Counted from the stretch's first letter, positions 34,202 to 43,326 are shown. The stretch: DNA of 64,000 nt from Nocardia fluminea (GCF_002846365.1 NZ_PJMW01000002.1:3224001-3288000), one strand, 5' to 3'. The notes: generated by a model from the letters alone, not told the origin. Numbers and translations: made by a program.

Positions 34202-35053
34202 GTGACCTCAGTCGAACCTCCCGAGCATGTGCGAGCCACATTCGGGCTTCGCGAAGTGACGCCGGTTTCCCTCGGGGACTGGGACGGTGGCTGGCGCATG
34301 GGTGACGTGGTGCTCAGCCCCGTCGCCGATCACGCGCGGGCCGCGTGGTCGGCGAAAGTGCGCGAGCACCTGGCCGTCGACGGACTGCGCGTGGCCCGTC
34401 CCGTCCGCGCCACCGACGGTCGCTATGTTGTCTCCGGGTGGCGCGCCGACACCTTCGTCGACGGCGCCCCCGAGCCCCGCCACGACGAGGTCGTGTCGGT
34501 GTCCCTGCGTTTGCACAAGGCGACAGCGGAATTGGAACGCCCGCGTTTTCTGGTCCAGCCGCCCGTCGCCCCCTGGGTCGACGTGGACGTGTTCGTCGCC
34601 GCCGACCGCGCCGCCTGGGAATCGGTCCCCCTGCGCACCCTGCGCGCGGGCGGGGTCCCCATCGCCGCCACCCCCGACGGCCAGCGTTCCCTCGAACTGA
34701 TCGGCCAGCTCGCCACGCTGCGCAAACCCGTCCGCAGCCCCGACCAGCTCGTGCACGGCGACCTCTTCGGCACCGTCCTGTTCACCGGCGCCCACACCCC
34801 CGGCCTCACCGACATCACCCCCTACTGGCGCCCCGCCACCTGGGCCGCCGGCGTCGTCGTGGTCGACGCGTTGGCCTGGGGCGGTGGCGACGACGGCTTA
34901 CTCGACCGCTGGGCCACGCTGCCCGAATGGCCCCAAATGCTCCTCCGCGCCTTGATCTTCCGACTGGCGGTCCACGCCCTGCACCCCCGCTCCACCCCCG
35001 AGGCGTTCCCCGGTCTCGCCCGCACCGCGGATATGGTCCGTTTGGCGCTGTAA
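34202..35053 (+). CDS. TIGR02569-family protein (Rv3205c-like)
   Basis: 283 residues from GTG 34202. The order of segments (GDWDGGWRMGDVVLSPV, HGDLFGTVLFTG, DITPYWRPATWAAGVVVVDAL) resembles aminoglycoside-phosphotransferase/kinase-like folds in which HGDL is the catalytic loop, but the metal-binding DFD motif is replaced by DITPYW. Function unknown; the family is actinobacterial and follows moeZ in mycobacteria. It is the last gene here that keeps mycobacterial order. Confidence 0.85.
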   Translation: MTSVEPPEHVRATFGLREVTPVSLGDWDGGWRMGDVVLSPVADHARAAWSAKVREHLAVDGLRVARPVRATDGRYVVSGWRADTFVDGAPEPRHDEVVSVSLRLHKATAELERPRFLVQPPVAPWVDVDVFVAADRAAWESVPLRTLRAGGVPIAATPDGQRSLELIGQLATLRKPVRSPDQLVHGDLFGTVLFTGAHTPGLTDITPYWRPATWAAGVVVVDALAWGGGDDGLLDRWATLPEWPQMLLRALIFRLAVHALHPRSTPEAFPGLARTADMVRLAL

Positions 35054-35225
35054 GGGCGAATTGCGCGCAACGTGACCTTTGGGTCGTATGTGATCTCAAA
35101 TCCGTTGAGACCCAACGTTTCCTGCACCCCTGCGTGCTATCTTCATCGAGCATCGCCGCCATGTGTCCTGCCCTGGACCCGGGGGACCCACCGCGGCCCG
35201 TCACGAGCGGTGAGGATTGCTACGG

Positions 35226-37073
35226 GTGAGAATCCAGCCCAGACAGCAGATTCTGGACATTTGGAGCGCCATGCTCTCGGCTTGTTATCGAGACGAGAAA
35301 TGGCATTGGGACGGCGTCCTGGACGCCAATTCGATCAGCGATTCCGAACAGCTGCTGTGCCTGTTGTATCCGGCCACGGAGATCGAGAGCTTCGCGCTCG
35401 ATCGGCCGGAGATGATGTCCGACGATGTTCAGGTCGCGCTCAGCGCGTTCGGCGGGCCGACCCGAATCGGCGTCGCCATGATCGGGCTCATGGAGGAGTA
35501 CCTGCGGCGCAACACCGGTGACGACGGCACGCCGCGGTTCGACGCGGGCAGCTATCTGCGTGCGAACGCGGGCGAAGAACCCACCGAGCGGCAACTCGCG
35601 ATCGAAGTGGTCGACAGCTACTCGATGTCGGTGACGCTGTGCCTGGCCGGCCTCGGGTTCGCTCGCGTCTTCGATCGATGGGCCAACGCGGAGAACCGCG
35701 AGGACATCAGAATCCGGATCGCCGACCTCAGGACCGCGTTGAGCGACCGGCTCACGATCGCGATGACCGGCCTGATCCGCAGCTTCGTGGTCAACACGGT
35801 CTCGGTGCGCTCGCCCTCGGGCAAAGCGATGCTCGCCATGCTCAATCAATCCGGCGCACCGGAGAACTCGGTGGTCGAGTCGGTGCGCGACAACCTGGAT
35901 CGGGTACGCGCACGCCTGCGCACCGATGTGAAGCTGGGCCGGACACCGCACACCGACTTCGAAGAAGACGACCAGCTGTTCGAATGCGGTTGGAGCTGGG
36001 GGGTCGTGCAGGAGGCGGATCCGGTCGAGTTCGACGACCGGGTGGTCGAACAGACCGTCGGCATCGCCGATCCACGCCCATATCTGTACTTCACCGTCGT
36101 CGCGCTCGACGGCATCAACGATATTCTCTCCCAGCGCACCAGAGAGCTCGACCTGCTCAACAAGGAGCAACAGCGACTGGCCGACGCGCTGCGGCTGCGC
36201 TGGGACCTGACCCAGCGGTACTGGTCGACGGTCGCCCGGTTCGGTTCGGGGCGTTGGCCACTGGAGGACATTCCGTGGCGGACCTCCGACGGCGAGGAAT
36301 CCGACTACTTCAGTTTGATCGTGTCGGCGGTGCTGATCCAGGAACTGATCGCCCGCACCGCCTCCGACGACGATCTCACCCGCGCGGTGGCGATCTTCGA
36401 CGAACTGTCCCGGCGCGGCCGGATCACCCGGCGCCCGACCAAAGCCGACTCGGCGGTCACCCTGCACGACCCCGGTGTCCAGATGGTGCTGCGGGGTACG
36501 GAGCGAGTCGAGGGTGGCGGTCCCCAGCTCACCTGGATCGTGTCCGATTTCGCGACCGTGCTGTTGAAGCGGGCACTGCAGGCGGCACAACTGTCGGGCA
36601 ACATCGGCGCCCGTGACCAGCTGATGGAGCTGGCGAAGAACGTGATGGACCATCTGGATCGCCGCGTCATCGCCGATGGCGCCGCGGCGGGACTGTGGGA
36701 CGATCCGGCCGGTGTCTTCGGCGGGAAGCATCAGCAACATCCCTCCTGGTACCTGACCGAGCGGATGGTCGAATGCCTGGTGGCGGCCGACCGGACCTAC
36801 CGGGAAACACCGCTGCGTTCGACGGCGATGGTCAGCCGGGCCGTCGAAATCCTCAACGAGGCAGAACATCTGCTCAATCAGGCGATGCTCGAGGTGAGCA
36901 TCTTCGACACCTCGGCCAATCGGGTGTCACTCGATGAGATCGAACGCAAACTCGGGCGGGCGCGCGCATTGATCAACACCCAGCCCGCTACCTCCTTCAC
37001 GTTGGCCTCGACCGCGCTGAAGGAACTCGACGACCTCGCCTACGCGCGTGCCAATGCGATGAGGAGCACCTGA
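35226..37073 (+). CDS. SCO2524-family protein
   Basis: 615 residues from GTG 35226 (GAGGA ribosome site 9 bases upstream). Soluble, mostly helical. It begins MRIQPRQQILDIWSAMLSAC and has conserved-looking blocks GDDGTPRFDAGSYLR, GSGRWPLEDIPWRTSDGEESDYFSL, RRGRITRRPT and DPAGVFGGKHQQHPSWYLTERMVECLV. I recognise it as the uncharacterised Streptomyces family named after SCO2524. It is followed four bases later by the SCO2523-type gene. No catalytic motif identified. Confidence 0.8.
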   Translation: MRIQPRQQILDIWSAMLSACYRDEKWHWDGVLDANSISDSEQLLCLLYPATEIESFALDRPEMMSDDVQVALSAFGGPTRIGVAMIGLMEEYLRRNTGDDGTPRFDAGSYLRANAGEEPTERQLAIEVVDSYSMSVTLCLAGLGFARVFDRWANAENREDIRIRIADLRTALSDRLTIAMTGLIRSFVVNTVSVRSPSGKAMLAMLNQSGAPENSVVESVRDNLDRVRARLRTDVKLGRTPHTDFEEDDQLFECGWSWGVVQEADPVEFDDRVVEQTVGIADPRPYLYFTVVALDGINDILSQRTRELDLLNKEQQRLADALRLRWDLTQRYWSTVARFGSGRWPLEDIPWRTSDGEESDYFSLIVSAVLIQELIARTASDDDLTRAVAIFDELSRRGRITRRPTKADSAVTLHDPGVQMVLRGTERVEGGGPQLTWIVSDFATVLLKRALQAAQLSGNIGARDQLMELAKNVMDHLDRRVIADGAAAGLWDDPAGVFGGKHQQHPSWYLTERMVECLVAADRTYRETPLRSTAMVSRAVEILNEAEHLLNQAMLEVSIFDTSANRVSLDEIERKLGRARALINTQPATSFTLASTALKELDDLAYARANAMRST

Positions 37074-37077
37074 TCCG

Positions 37078-38013
37078 ATGATCGTGTTCGCCACCTCCGA
37101 CAAAGGCGGGACCGGGCGATCGGTCACCAGCTGCAACCTGGCCTATCGTCTCGGGCTGCGTGGAACCAGCACCGCGTATGTGGATTTCGACTTCGGCTCG
37201 CCGACGGCGGGCGCCCTGTTCGAGATCAGCAAGGTCGACAAAGGTGCCGAGCCGGGCCGCGGTCTGCACTCCTACCTGCGCGGCGAGATCACCGATCCAC
37301 AGCGGCTCGACGTGCGGGTGGCGACCGATCGCGAGGCCCTGCGGAGTCGGCGTTCCCGGGGCGGCAAACTGTTCCTGCTGCCCGGCGACGAAGGCGGCGG
37401 CGAGGCGATGGCGGCCGAGGACCCGCAGGTGGTCCGGCGGTGTATCGACCTGCTGCTCGAACTCGACGCCGCGTTCAAGGTGGTCATCGTCGATCTCAGC
37501 GCGGGCCGGTCGGTGGCGATGCAGATCGCGCTGGAAGCCACGGCGCCGAAGTACATGCCCGACAAAGAGGTGTACTGGTTGCTGTTCCACCGCTGGACTC
37601 GCCAGCACATCATGGCGGCCCACGGTTTGGTCAACGGGCCGAAGGGCCTGATCCAGACCGGCACCGCCGAGATCGGCAGGCAGCCGCTCTACACCGAGCG
37701 AGAACTGCGCCGGCGCATCCGTTTCGTGCGCACGGCGGTGCCGCGGCCGGGGGAGCAGCCGGAGACGGTGAGCGGCCCGCAGGCCGCGTGGCTGCTGCGC
37801 CAGGATGCCGCGCTGCGGTCGCTGGCCGCCGAGTACCGCCTCGGCGCGGGCTCGCTGCTCGGGCGTACGCCGGTGGAGCCCGTGCTGCAGTGGCGCGAGC
37901 AGATCATCCTCGACGCCGATGTCTCCGCCGGGATCGCCAACCGCGAAACCGTCGAGGCCTTCGAGGACCTCGCCAGGAAGCTGATCGCCGAGGACACCTG
38001 GGTTCCGATCTGA
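37078..38013 (+). CDS. SCO2523-family variant P-loop (ParA/MinD-like) protein
   Basis: 311 residues. It opens MIVFATSDKGGTGRSVTSCNLAYRL: a deviant Walker A of the ParA/MinD type (KGGxGKT/S) in which the catalytic lysine is arginine, matching the family name 'variant P-loop'. Also present: strand VDFDFGSPTAGALF (Walker A' region) and VVIVDLSAGRSVAM (Walker B). The central portion has a long insert with RSRRSRGGKLFLLPGDEGGGEA. Nucleotide binding may remain but hydrolysis is doubtful. Immediately follows the SCO2524-type gene, so the pair is co-expressed. Confidence 0.82.
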   Translation: MIVFATSDKGGTGRSVTSCNLAYRLGLRGTSTAYVDFDFGSPTAGALFEISKVDKGAEPGRGLHSYLRGEITDPQRLDVRVATDREALRSRRSRGGKLFLLPGDEGGGEAMAAEDPQVVRRCIDLLLELDAAFKVVIVDLSAGRSVAMQIALEATAPKYMPDKEVYWLLFHRWTRQHIMAAHGLVNGPKGLIQTGTAEIGRQPLYTERELRRRIRFVRTAVPRPGEQPETVSGPQAAWLLRQDAALRSLAAEYRLGAGSLLGRTPVEPVLQWREQIILDADVSAGIANRETVEAFEDLARKLIAEDTWVPI

Positions 38014-38059
38014 GGGCCGGTGTGTACCGCACCGGAAAACTCGTTAGGCTCCCTGTTTC

Positions 38060-39064
38060 GTGGACTCATTGTTCCAGGAAGCGACTGCCGCGACCCGAGT
38101 GGAATCCGTTGCGATGTCGCACGTATCCCTCGAGGTCGGCCATTTCTCGATGGACGAGCTCGCTAATCGTCCCGACGCGGTGCGCGCCCAATTCGAGCGG
38201 GTAGCGCCCTTGGTGCACGCCTTCACCGAAATGGCGCGTGACGAATTCGCCGAGCGTGCCGGTGGTCGTTCCCGGGTCAGGGTGAGTACGTGTTTCCTCA
38301 TCGACGACTACTTCCGGGGCACTACCGATCCGCGGGCGATCCTGCCGGGATTCCTGAGATCGGCACAGGAGTCCGGGATCCGGGTCGACTACCTCGGCCG
38401 GGAGGCGGGCTGCGCGGTCGTGCCCAAGAAGGACAGCAGCGGCGCACCGACCAAACTGGCCCAGATCGTCGCCGACATGGTGGTCGCGGAACCGCTGGAG
38501 GGTTATTCCGGTCGCAGGCCACCGACCACCGAACTCGGGTGGTTGAGCAACGGCAGGCCCTCCAGCGACGACGAACTGCGCGATGCCATGGACCTGCGCG
38601 ACTACGTGCCACCGTTGGAACTCAGCAGGCGCAATCATTCGATCTACCTCGACGTGGAGATGTGGCGCCGGGATCGCGAGCGCGACGACCCCTACTGGTC
38701 GTGCCCGTTCCTCGCCTCCGTCTGGCAGTTGTTGCGGCTCGGCATGGTTCGCTTCGAAGGCAAGCGCGTCGCCGAGCCCGCCGACTATCGCGACTGGGCC
38801 ACCCAGGAATGGGCCGAGAGCTGGGGGGTGTTGCCCTCGATCATGCAGTTGCACGATGCGGCGCCGTTCGCGGCGTTCCGCTCGGTGTCGATTCTGCCGA
38901 AACGCTATCTGGGAATCGAACATTCGGTGCAGCAGATCCTGGACCACCTCGATATCGACGCCGGAGTCAACGAGGTGTACGCCCAACGCGCGCAAGAGAA
39001 TCGGATCGTCGCCACCGACCACCTCAGCGACCGGCTCTCCCACTTCTTTCTCGGCGCGGGCTGA
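38060..39064 (+). CDS. SCO2522-family protein
   Basis: 334 residues from GTG 38060; an ATG at 38114 (MSHVSLEVGHFSMDEL) is an equally plausible start and removes 18 residues. Soluble; notable segments CFLIDDYFR, VDYLGREAGCA, GWLSNGRPS, YLDVEMWRRDRERDDPYWSCPFLASVWQLLRLG and SILPKRYLGIEHSVQQIL. Recognised as the SCO2522 family, no known function. It is separated from the P-loop gene by 46 bases holding a TTAGGCT element that could be an internal promoter, and from the SCO2521-type gene by six. Confidence 0.78.
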   Translation: MDSLFQEATAATRVESVAMSHVSLEVGHFSMDELANRPDAVRAQFERVAPLVHAFTEMARDEFAERAGGRSRVRVSTCFLIDDYFRGTTDPRAILPGFLRSAQESGIRVDYLGREAGCAVVPKKDSSGAPTKLAQIVADMVVAEPLEGYSGRRPPTTELGWLSNGRPSSDDELRDAMDLRDYVPPLELSRRNHSIYLDVEMWRRDRERDDPYWSCPFLASVWQLLRLGMVRFEGKRVAEPADYRDWATQEWAESWGVLPSIMQLHDAAPFAAFRSVSILPKRYLGIEHSVQQILDHLDIDAGVNEVYAQRAQENRIVATDHLSDRLSHFFLGAG

Positions 39065-39070
39065 GGGCCG

Positions 39071-40060
39071 GTGAGGGCGTACGCTGCAACGATGGAACTG
39101 CGCCCTCCGGTATCGGCGGTGCTCGGCGAAGTCCGCACCGGCCTGCTCCCCGCGGCGGCCGCGTTGTCGCGCGATTCCGCGGCCGAACTCATGGCACTCG
39201 TGCACGGCCATCCGGTGCCCTCGCGGGAACGCCCCGTCACCTGGGCGCAGTCACCGGTCGTTCTGGAAGGCATCGACTGCAGGCTGGCCACACCCGATCA
39301 GCGCCGGGTCAGGGCGGTGGGCACCGTCGCCGCCCGCGCCGCCGTGGTCGGTGGACGGATCCTGCGCAGTTCGGCCCGCAGCGCGATCGTGCCCGCGGCG
39401 TCGGATCGGCGGCAGAAGTGGGTGCACTACCTGGATCGGCCCGGCGTCGCCGAAGTCCTCACGCGCGCACCGGACAACCACGCCGCCGACCTCGCCGCGG
39501 GATTTCTCGCGGTGCGCGACGGTGCCACCGACACCTTCGACCCCGGTGCGGTCGCGGCCAGACTGGCGGTACGGGTGCGCCGCAACCCGATGCTCGATCA
39601 GCGTCCGCCACTGCACACCCCCACCACCCGGCTGCGGTGGGCGGCACGCGTCGTCGAGGGCGCCGCGGCCACGATGACCTTGACGCTGTACCCCGACGAA
39701 CTGCGCACCGCCGATTTCGTCGTCGGCGATTTCGCGGAACTGGCCGCGGTCCAAGGACTCTGCGACGACATCGCGCTGCACGACTGGTTGCTGACGGTAC
39801 TCACCGAGGTGATCGACGAAGCCGAGATGTCCGAGCTGTCGCGGACTCCGGTCGACAGGGTGATCAGCCCGCTGCTCGAGCACCTGGTCTACCTGTGGAT
39901 GCCCGGTGCCGCGACAGCGCCGGTGATCCGCCGGTTGTGGGACGTGCTCGAAGCCGACCCCGGCTTCAGCCGGCAGTGGAACGCCAGGGTGGGACAGTTG
40001 CGCGACCGGCTCGCGGTCGCCACGCTCGCGGCGCTGAACCGCTCCACCGCGGCGTGGTGA
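39071..40060 (+). CDS. SCO2521-family protein
   Basis: 329 residues from GTG 39071; ATG 39092 (MELRPPVSAVLGEVRTGLL) is possible and may be the true start. Soluble; GEVRTGLLPAAAALSR at the front, a central VTWAQSPVVLEGIDC and a C-terminal helical part (HDWLLTVLTEVIDEAE, PLLEHLVYLWMPG). Last gene of the four-gene set. Its stop TGA and the stop of the opposing gene lie back to back in one TGATCA. Confidence 0.78.
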   Translation: MRAYAATMELRPPVSAVLGEVRTGLLPAAAALSRDSAAELMALVHGHPVPSRERPVTWAQSPVVLEGIDCRLATPDQRRVRAVGTVAARAAVVGGRILRSSARSAIVPAASDRRQKWVHYLDRPGVAEVLTRAPDNHAADLAAGFLAVRDGATDTFDPGAVAARLAVRVRRNPMLDQRPPLHTPTTRLRWAARVVEGAAATMTLTLYPDELRTADFVVGDFAELAAVQGLCDDIALHDWLLTVLTEVIDEAEMSELSRTPVDRVISPLLEHLVYLWMPGAATAPVIRRLWDVLEADPGFSRQWNARVGQLRDRLAVATLAALNRSTAAW

Positions 40061-40912
40061 TCACAGGCGGAACAGCTGGCGCACCAGCAGGGCGAAGAAC
40101 ACCGAGATCGAGACGATGCCCGCGTAGGACTCGAGGATCAGGAGCACCCTGGCGGCGGTACCCGCGCTCTCGACGTCCTGGTAGCCCAGCGGATTGAGAA
40201 AGCTGACGAAACCCAGGTACACCGAGCGGCCGACGCTGGTGGTCGAGGTCGCGGCCACCCCCAGGGTGAACAGGGCGATCTGCGCGGCGATCCACGCCAG
40301 CAGCCGGAACGGCCGATAACCGTAGCCGCACAGCAGGTCCGAGCTCCGGCCGAGGAAGCGCCCGAGCCGGGAGCGGTCGGCGACGGTCCTGGCGCGTGCC
40401 TGGTTCAGACCGCAGCGATCCTGACCGCGCGCGTCCTCGGTCACCGTGTAGAGCCGCACGCCCTGCCGGTATGCCAGCGCGGCGTGCGCGGGCAGCCGAG
40501 CGTGGCGCAGGTGCGCGCCGAGATCTTCGTAGGCCTCGGCCAGCAGCCGGTCCTGGGTGCGGCTCAGTCGCAGTGGGCCACGCATCTCCACCTCGGCCGC
40601 GAACAGCGCGGCGAGCGCGGTGATCAGCACCAGGTTCTCGCCCGCCGTGCGGAGCCGGGCGGGGTCGGCATCGCGATACAGATGCGCGAAGACCAGGCTG
40701 TCGCCCGATCGTCGGCTCGTCGGCGGGGTATAGCTGAGCAGGATGCGTTCGACCCGGTGGTTGAAGTCGTCGAGCAGGACGTATTCGTCGGCCGCGCCCT
40801 CGCCGCGCCGGAAGTCGCCGATCTCGGCCGCGAAGGCATCGGCGTGACGTTGGATCAGGTCCGTCTTCGCCGCGACGAAGTCGCTGAGGTTTCTCTGGTC
40901 GGCGTGTTCCAT
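40061..40912 (-). CDS. Potassium-channel-like membrane protein with altered selectivity filter
   Basis: 283 residues. The N-terminal ~180 residues are helical and soluble, with a TPR-like stretch (LLAEAYEDLGAHLRHARL, HAALAYRQGVRLYTVTED). Then come one membrane helix (FRLLAWIAAQIALFTLGVA), a pore-loop-like SVYLGFVSFLNPLGYQDV and a second helix (RVLLILESYAGIVSISVFFALLVRQLF). This is the Ion_trans_2 layout, and GYQD stands where the K+ filter TVGYGD normally is; the preceding threonines are missing. It may conduct with different selectivity or be non-conducting. Lies 27 bases downstream of a GNAT gene on the same strand. Confidence 0.65.
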   Translation of the reverse strand: MEHADQRNLSDFVAAKTDLIQRHADAFAAEIGDFRRGEGAADEYVLLDDFNHRVERILLSYTPPTSRRSGDSLVFAHLYRDADPARLRTAGENLVLITALAALFAAEVEMRGPLRLSRTQDRLLAEAYEDLGAHLRHARLPAHAALAYRQGVRLYTVTEDARGQDRCGLNQARARTVADRSRLGRFLGRSSDLLCGYGYRPFRLLAWIAAQIALFTLGVAATSTTSVGRSVYLGFVSFLNPLGYQDVESAGTAARVLLILESYAGIVSISVFFALLVRQLFRL

Positions 40913-40939
40913 GCTGTCCCCCCGATTCGGCCGCGGCCG

Positions 40940-41485
40940 TCATCCACCCGGTGGCGCGTGACCGCCCTTGCGCCATCGCGGATCCATCCGGTCCAGGGGC
41001 GGCCAGCCGTTCCCCGCCGGTTCGATCCAGTGCACCAACAGCTCTCGGGGTTCGCCGGCACCGAAGTACTGGTCCTCGTACCCGGCCCAGGTGAAGCCGG
41101 ATTCCTTGTAGAGGTTGGCGGCGGGCACATTCGACGGGCGGACGGTGATGAAGACCGCGCCGATGCCGTCGGCCCGGCAGCGATCGACCGCGCGTTCCAG
41201 CAACGACCTACCGAGTCCGCGGCCCTGATGGGAGGCCGCGACGGCCAGTCCGACCAGCCACGCGGTGCCGCCCGGCGAGACCGCGAGCAGGGCGTAGCCG
41301 CAGATCGAACCGCCGAGTTCGGCCACCACCCAGTGTGATCCGTGCACATCGAACAGCTGACGCAACGCGAAGTAGGGGTAGGCCAGCGACATGAATTCGC
41401 TGGATTCGAGCTCGGCGATCGCGGGAAGGTCATCGACGACGGCCGACCTGAACACCGGTTCGGTCAACCCGCTCGAGATGTCCAA
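40940..41485 (-). CDS. GNAT-family N-acetyltransferase
   Basis: 181 residues. Acetyl-CoA loop AASHQGRGLGRSLLERAVDRC, followed by ITVRPSNVPAANLYKESGF; N-terminal FRSAVVDDLPAIAELESSEF. The pattern resembles ribosomal-protein or free amino-acid acetyltransferases; substrate unknown. ATG 41485. Likely co-transcribed with the channel-like gene. Confidence 0.85.
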   Translation of the reverse strand: MDISSGLTEPVFRSAVVDDLPAIAELESSEFMSLAYPYFALRQLFDVHGSHWVVAELGGSICGYALLAVSPGGTAWLVGLAVAASHQGRGLGRSLLERAVDRCRADGIGAVFITVRPSNVPAANLYKESGFTWAGYEDQYFGAGEPRELLVHWIEPAGNGWPPLDRMDPRWRKGGHAPPGG

Positions 41486-41622
41486 TTACCGCCCACCTCT
41501 GCTACGCCGATGCAAGGTCCGCTTTCCAGAGTAAGGGCAGGGTCGGTCACCCGGCCACAAACATTGATGAAAGCTGTTGGCTCACAGCGCAGTACCGCGT
41601 CGAATCGGACGACGCACGACAG

Positions 41623-41664
41623 CCGAAAGCCACGTTCGGGAGGGGATCCGAACGTGGCTTTCGG
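41623..41664 (-). terminator. Terminator of the first NarK gene
   Basis: CCGAAAGCCACGTTCGG (41623-41639) pairs over 17 bp with 41648-41664; 8-base loop. It lies 12 bases after the narK stop. Confidence 0.85.
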
Positions 41665-41676
41665 TGCGGAGGGCGA

Positions 41677-43158
41677 TTACACGTTGGCGTAGGCCAGGGA
41701 GGGGATCCTGTCGGTGACGAAGGAGGAGCGCAGGTAGCACCACCAGGTGACACTCGCCATCACCAGGAACGCGACGGCGTAGCCCCAGAAGGCGGGTGCC
41801 ATGGTGCCGAAGTTGATGTTGGACAGGCGAAGTGCCTGCTGCAGGACGAAGCCACCGAAGGCGCCGACGGCACCGATCACGCCGATCGCGGCACCGGCCT
41901 GACGGCGAGCCGAAGCCTGCGCCTCGGTGATCTCCAATCCGTGTTCGGCGGCGTACTTCTTGGCGGTGGCGCCGAAGATCGAGGGGATCATCCGGTAGGT
42001 CGAGCCGTTGCCGAGGCCGGTGAGCACGAACAGCAGCAGGAACGCGGCGAGGTAGAGCGGGAAGCTCTTCATCGTCAGCGCGGTCATGATCAACCCGACC
42101 GCTACGGACATCCCGGTGAACACGATCACCGTGATGCGCGCGCCGCCGACCTTGTCGGAAATCCATCCACCCACCGGGCGGCTGAACGATCCGACCAGGG
42201 CACCGAGGAAGGCCAGGTTACCGACCATGCTGATCCAGCTGATCTGGGTCAGATGCGGGAAGTTGGCCTTGATCAGGGTCGGGAAGGCGAAGGAGAAGCC
42301 GATGAACGACCCGAACGTGCCGATGTAGAGGAAGGACATGATCCACGTGTGCGGGTTGGTCAGCGCGAGCTTGTAGGACTTGCCGTCGGCCTTGGCGGAG
42401 ACGATCGAGTCCATGTACCGCAGTGCACCGAACGCGGCGATCAGGATGAACGGCACCCAGACCAGGATGGCCAGGGTGATACCGAACCGGTAGCCGGCGG
42501 CGTCCTTGGCCAGCAGGTGCGTGCCGAAGGTGATCAGCAGCGGTGCGACCAGCTGGGTTTGCGCGACGCCGAGGTTGCCGCCCGCGGCGTTGATGCCCAG
42601 CGCGGCGCCCTTCTTGCCCTCGGGGAAGAAGAACGAGATGTTGGCCATCGAGGACGAGAAGTTGCCGCCACCGACACCGGCGAGCGCGGCCAGCAGCAGG
42701 AAGACCCACATCGGGGTGCCGGGCTGGTTGACGAAGTAGGCGAGGCCGAGGGTCGGGATCAGCAGCATTCCCGCACTGAAGACGGTGAAGGCCCGACCGC
42801 CGAACTTGGGAACCGCGAACGTGTAGGGGATGCGCAGCGTGGCGCCGACCAGGGTCGGGACCGAGGTCAGCAGCAGTGCGTTGGCGACGGCGGTGGGGTT
42901 ACCTTTGCCGAGACCTTCGAGGAAGGTGAAGCCGGCGGCGCCCATCGCGGTGACAATGGAGCCGAACAGCACCCAGACGCTGAAGCCCAGATTCTCGGCG
43001 AACACGGAGAACCACAGGTTCTTCTTGGCGGTCTTCTCACCGCCCGATTCCCAGAACTTCGGGTTGTCGGGTTCCCACTGGGTCAGCCATCGACCCTTCT
43101 TCTCATATTCGAACGACGGAGATTCCGTCGCCTGGCCGGTGGCGGCGATTGCGGTCAT
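41677..43158 (-). CDS. NarK-type nitrate/nitrite transporter (MFS)
   Basis: 493 residues from ATG 43158 with GAGGAAG six bases upstream. Twelve membrane helices. Nitrate-porter signatures are AGVGGGNFSSSMANISFFFPEGKKGAALGINAAGGNLG and the second-half TGLGNGSTYRMIP, with arginines in LRIPYTF and STYRM that line the anion path. A 30-residue cytoplasmic insertion (ATAKKYAAEHGLEITEAQASARRQ) precedes helix 11. Opposite in direction to the nir operon; second transporter at 45732. Confidence 0.93.
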   Translation of the reverse strand: MTAIAATGQATESPSFEYEKKGRWLTQWEPDNPKFWESGGEKTAKKNLWFSVFAENLGFSVWVLFGSIVTAMGAAGFTFLEGLGKGNPTAVANALLLTSVPTLVGATLRIPYTFAVPKFGGRAFTVFSAGMLLIPTLGLAYFVNQPGTPMWVFLLLAALAGVGGGNFSSSMANISFFFPEGKKGAALGINAAGGNLGVAQTQLVAPLLITFGTHLLAKDAAGYRFGITLAILVWVPFILIAAFGALRYMDSIVSAKADGKSYKLALTNPHTWIMSFLYIGTFGSFIGFSFAFPTLIKANFPHLTQISWISMVGNLAFLGALVGSFSRPVGGWISDKVGGARITVIVFTGMSVAVGLIMTALTMKSFPLYLAAFLLLFVLTGLGNGSTYRMIPSIFGATAKKYAAEHGLEITEAQASARRQAGAAIGVIGAVGAFGGFVLQQALRLSNINFGTMAPAFWGYAVAFLVMASVTWWCYLRSSFVTDRIPSLAYANV

Positions 43159-43280
43159 CGGCTTCCTCTCGATCGAGCGCGTATGCGGTGTCGAGATAAA
43201 GGTAGGAGCCGGTTGTTGCGTGACAATGGCCTCAGGTGACGTTCCCGGCAACTACGGCTCACCGTGCGAATTCGCTGGTG

Positions 43281-43296
43281 GTGACAGCCCGGTTAC
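43281..43296. promoter_or_regulatory. Candidate GlnR site upstream of narK (41677-43158)
   Basis: GTGAC-N6-GTTAC, giving the AC-N9-AC spacing of GlnR boxes, 123 bases before the narK start. The downstream gntR gene ends at 43327. Confidence 0.35.
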
Positions 43297-43326
43297 CTGG
43301 ATTCAGTAAATGCCTCGCCGCGCTGC

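Noticed and set aside
38290..40197. 635-codon plus-strand frame across the SCO2522/SCO2521-type genes
   Set aside because: Arg/Gly/Pro-rich shadow translation out of frame with two credible genes; it also runs into the opposing channel-like gene.
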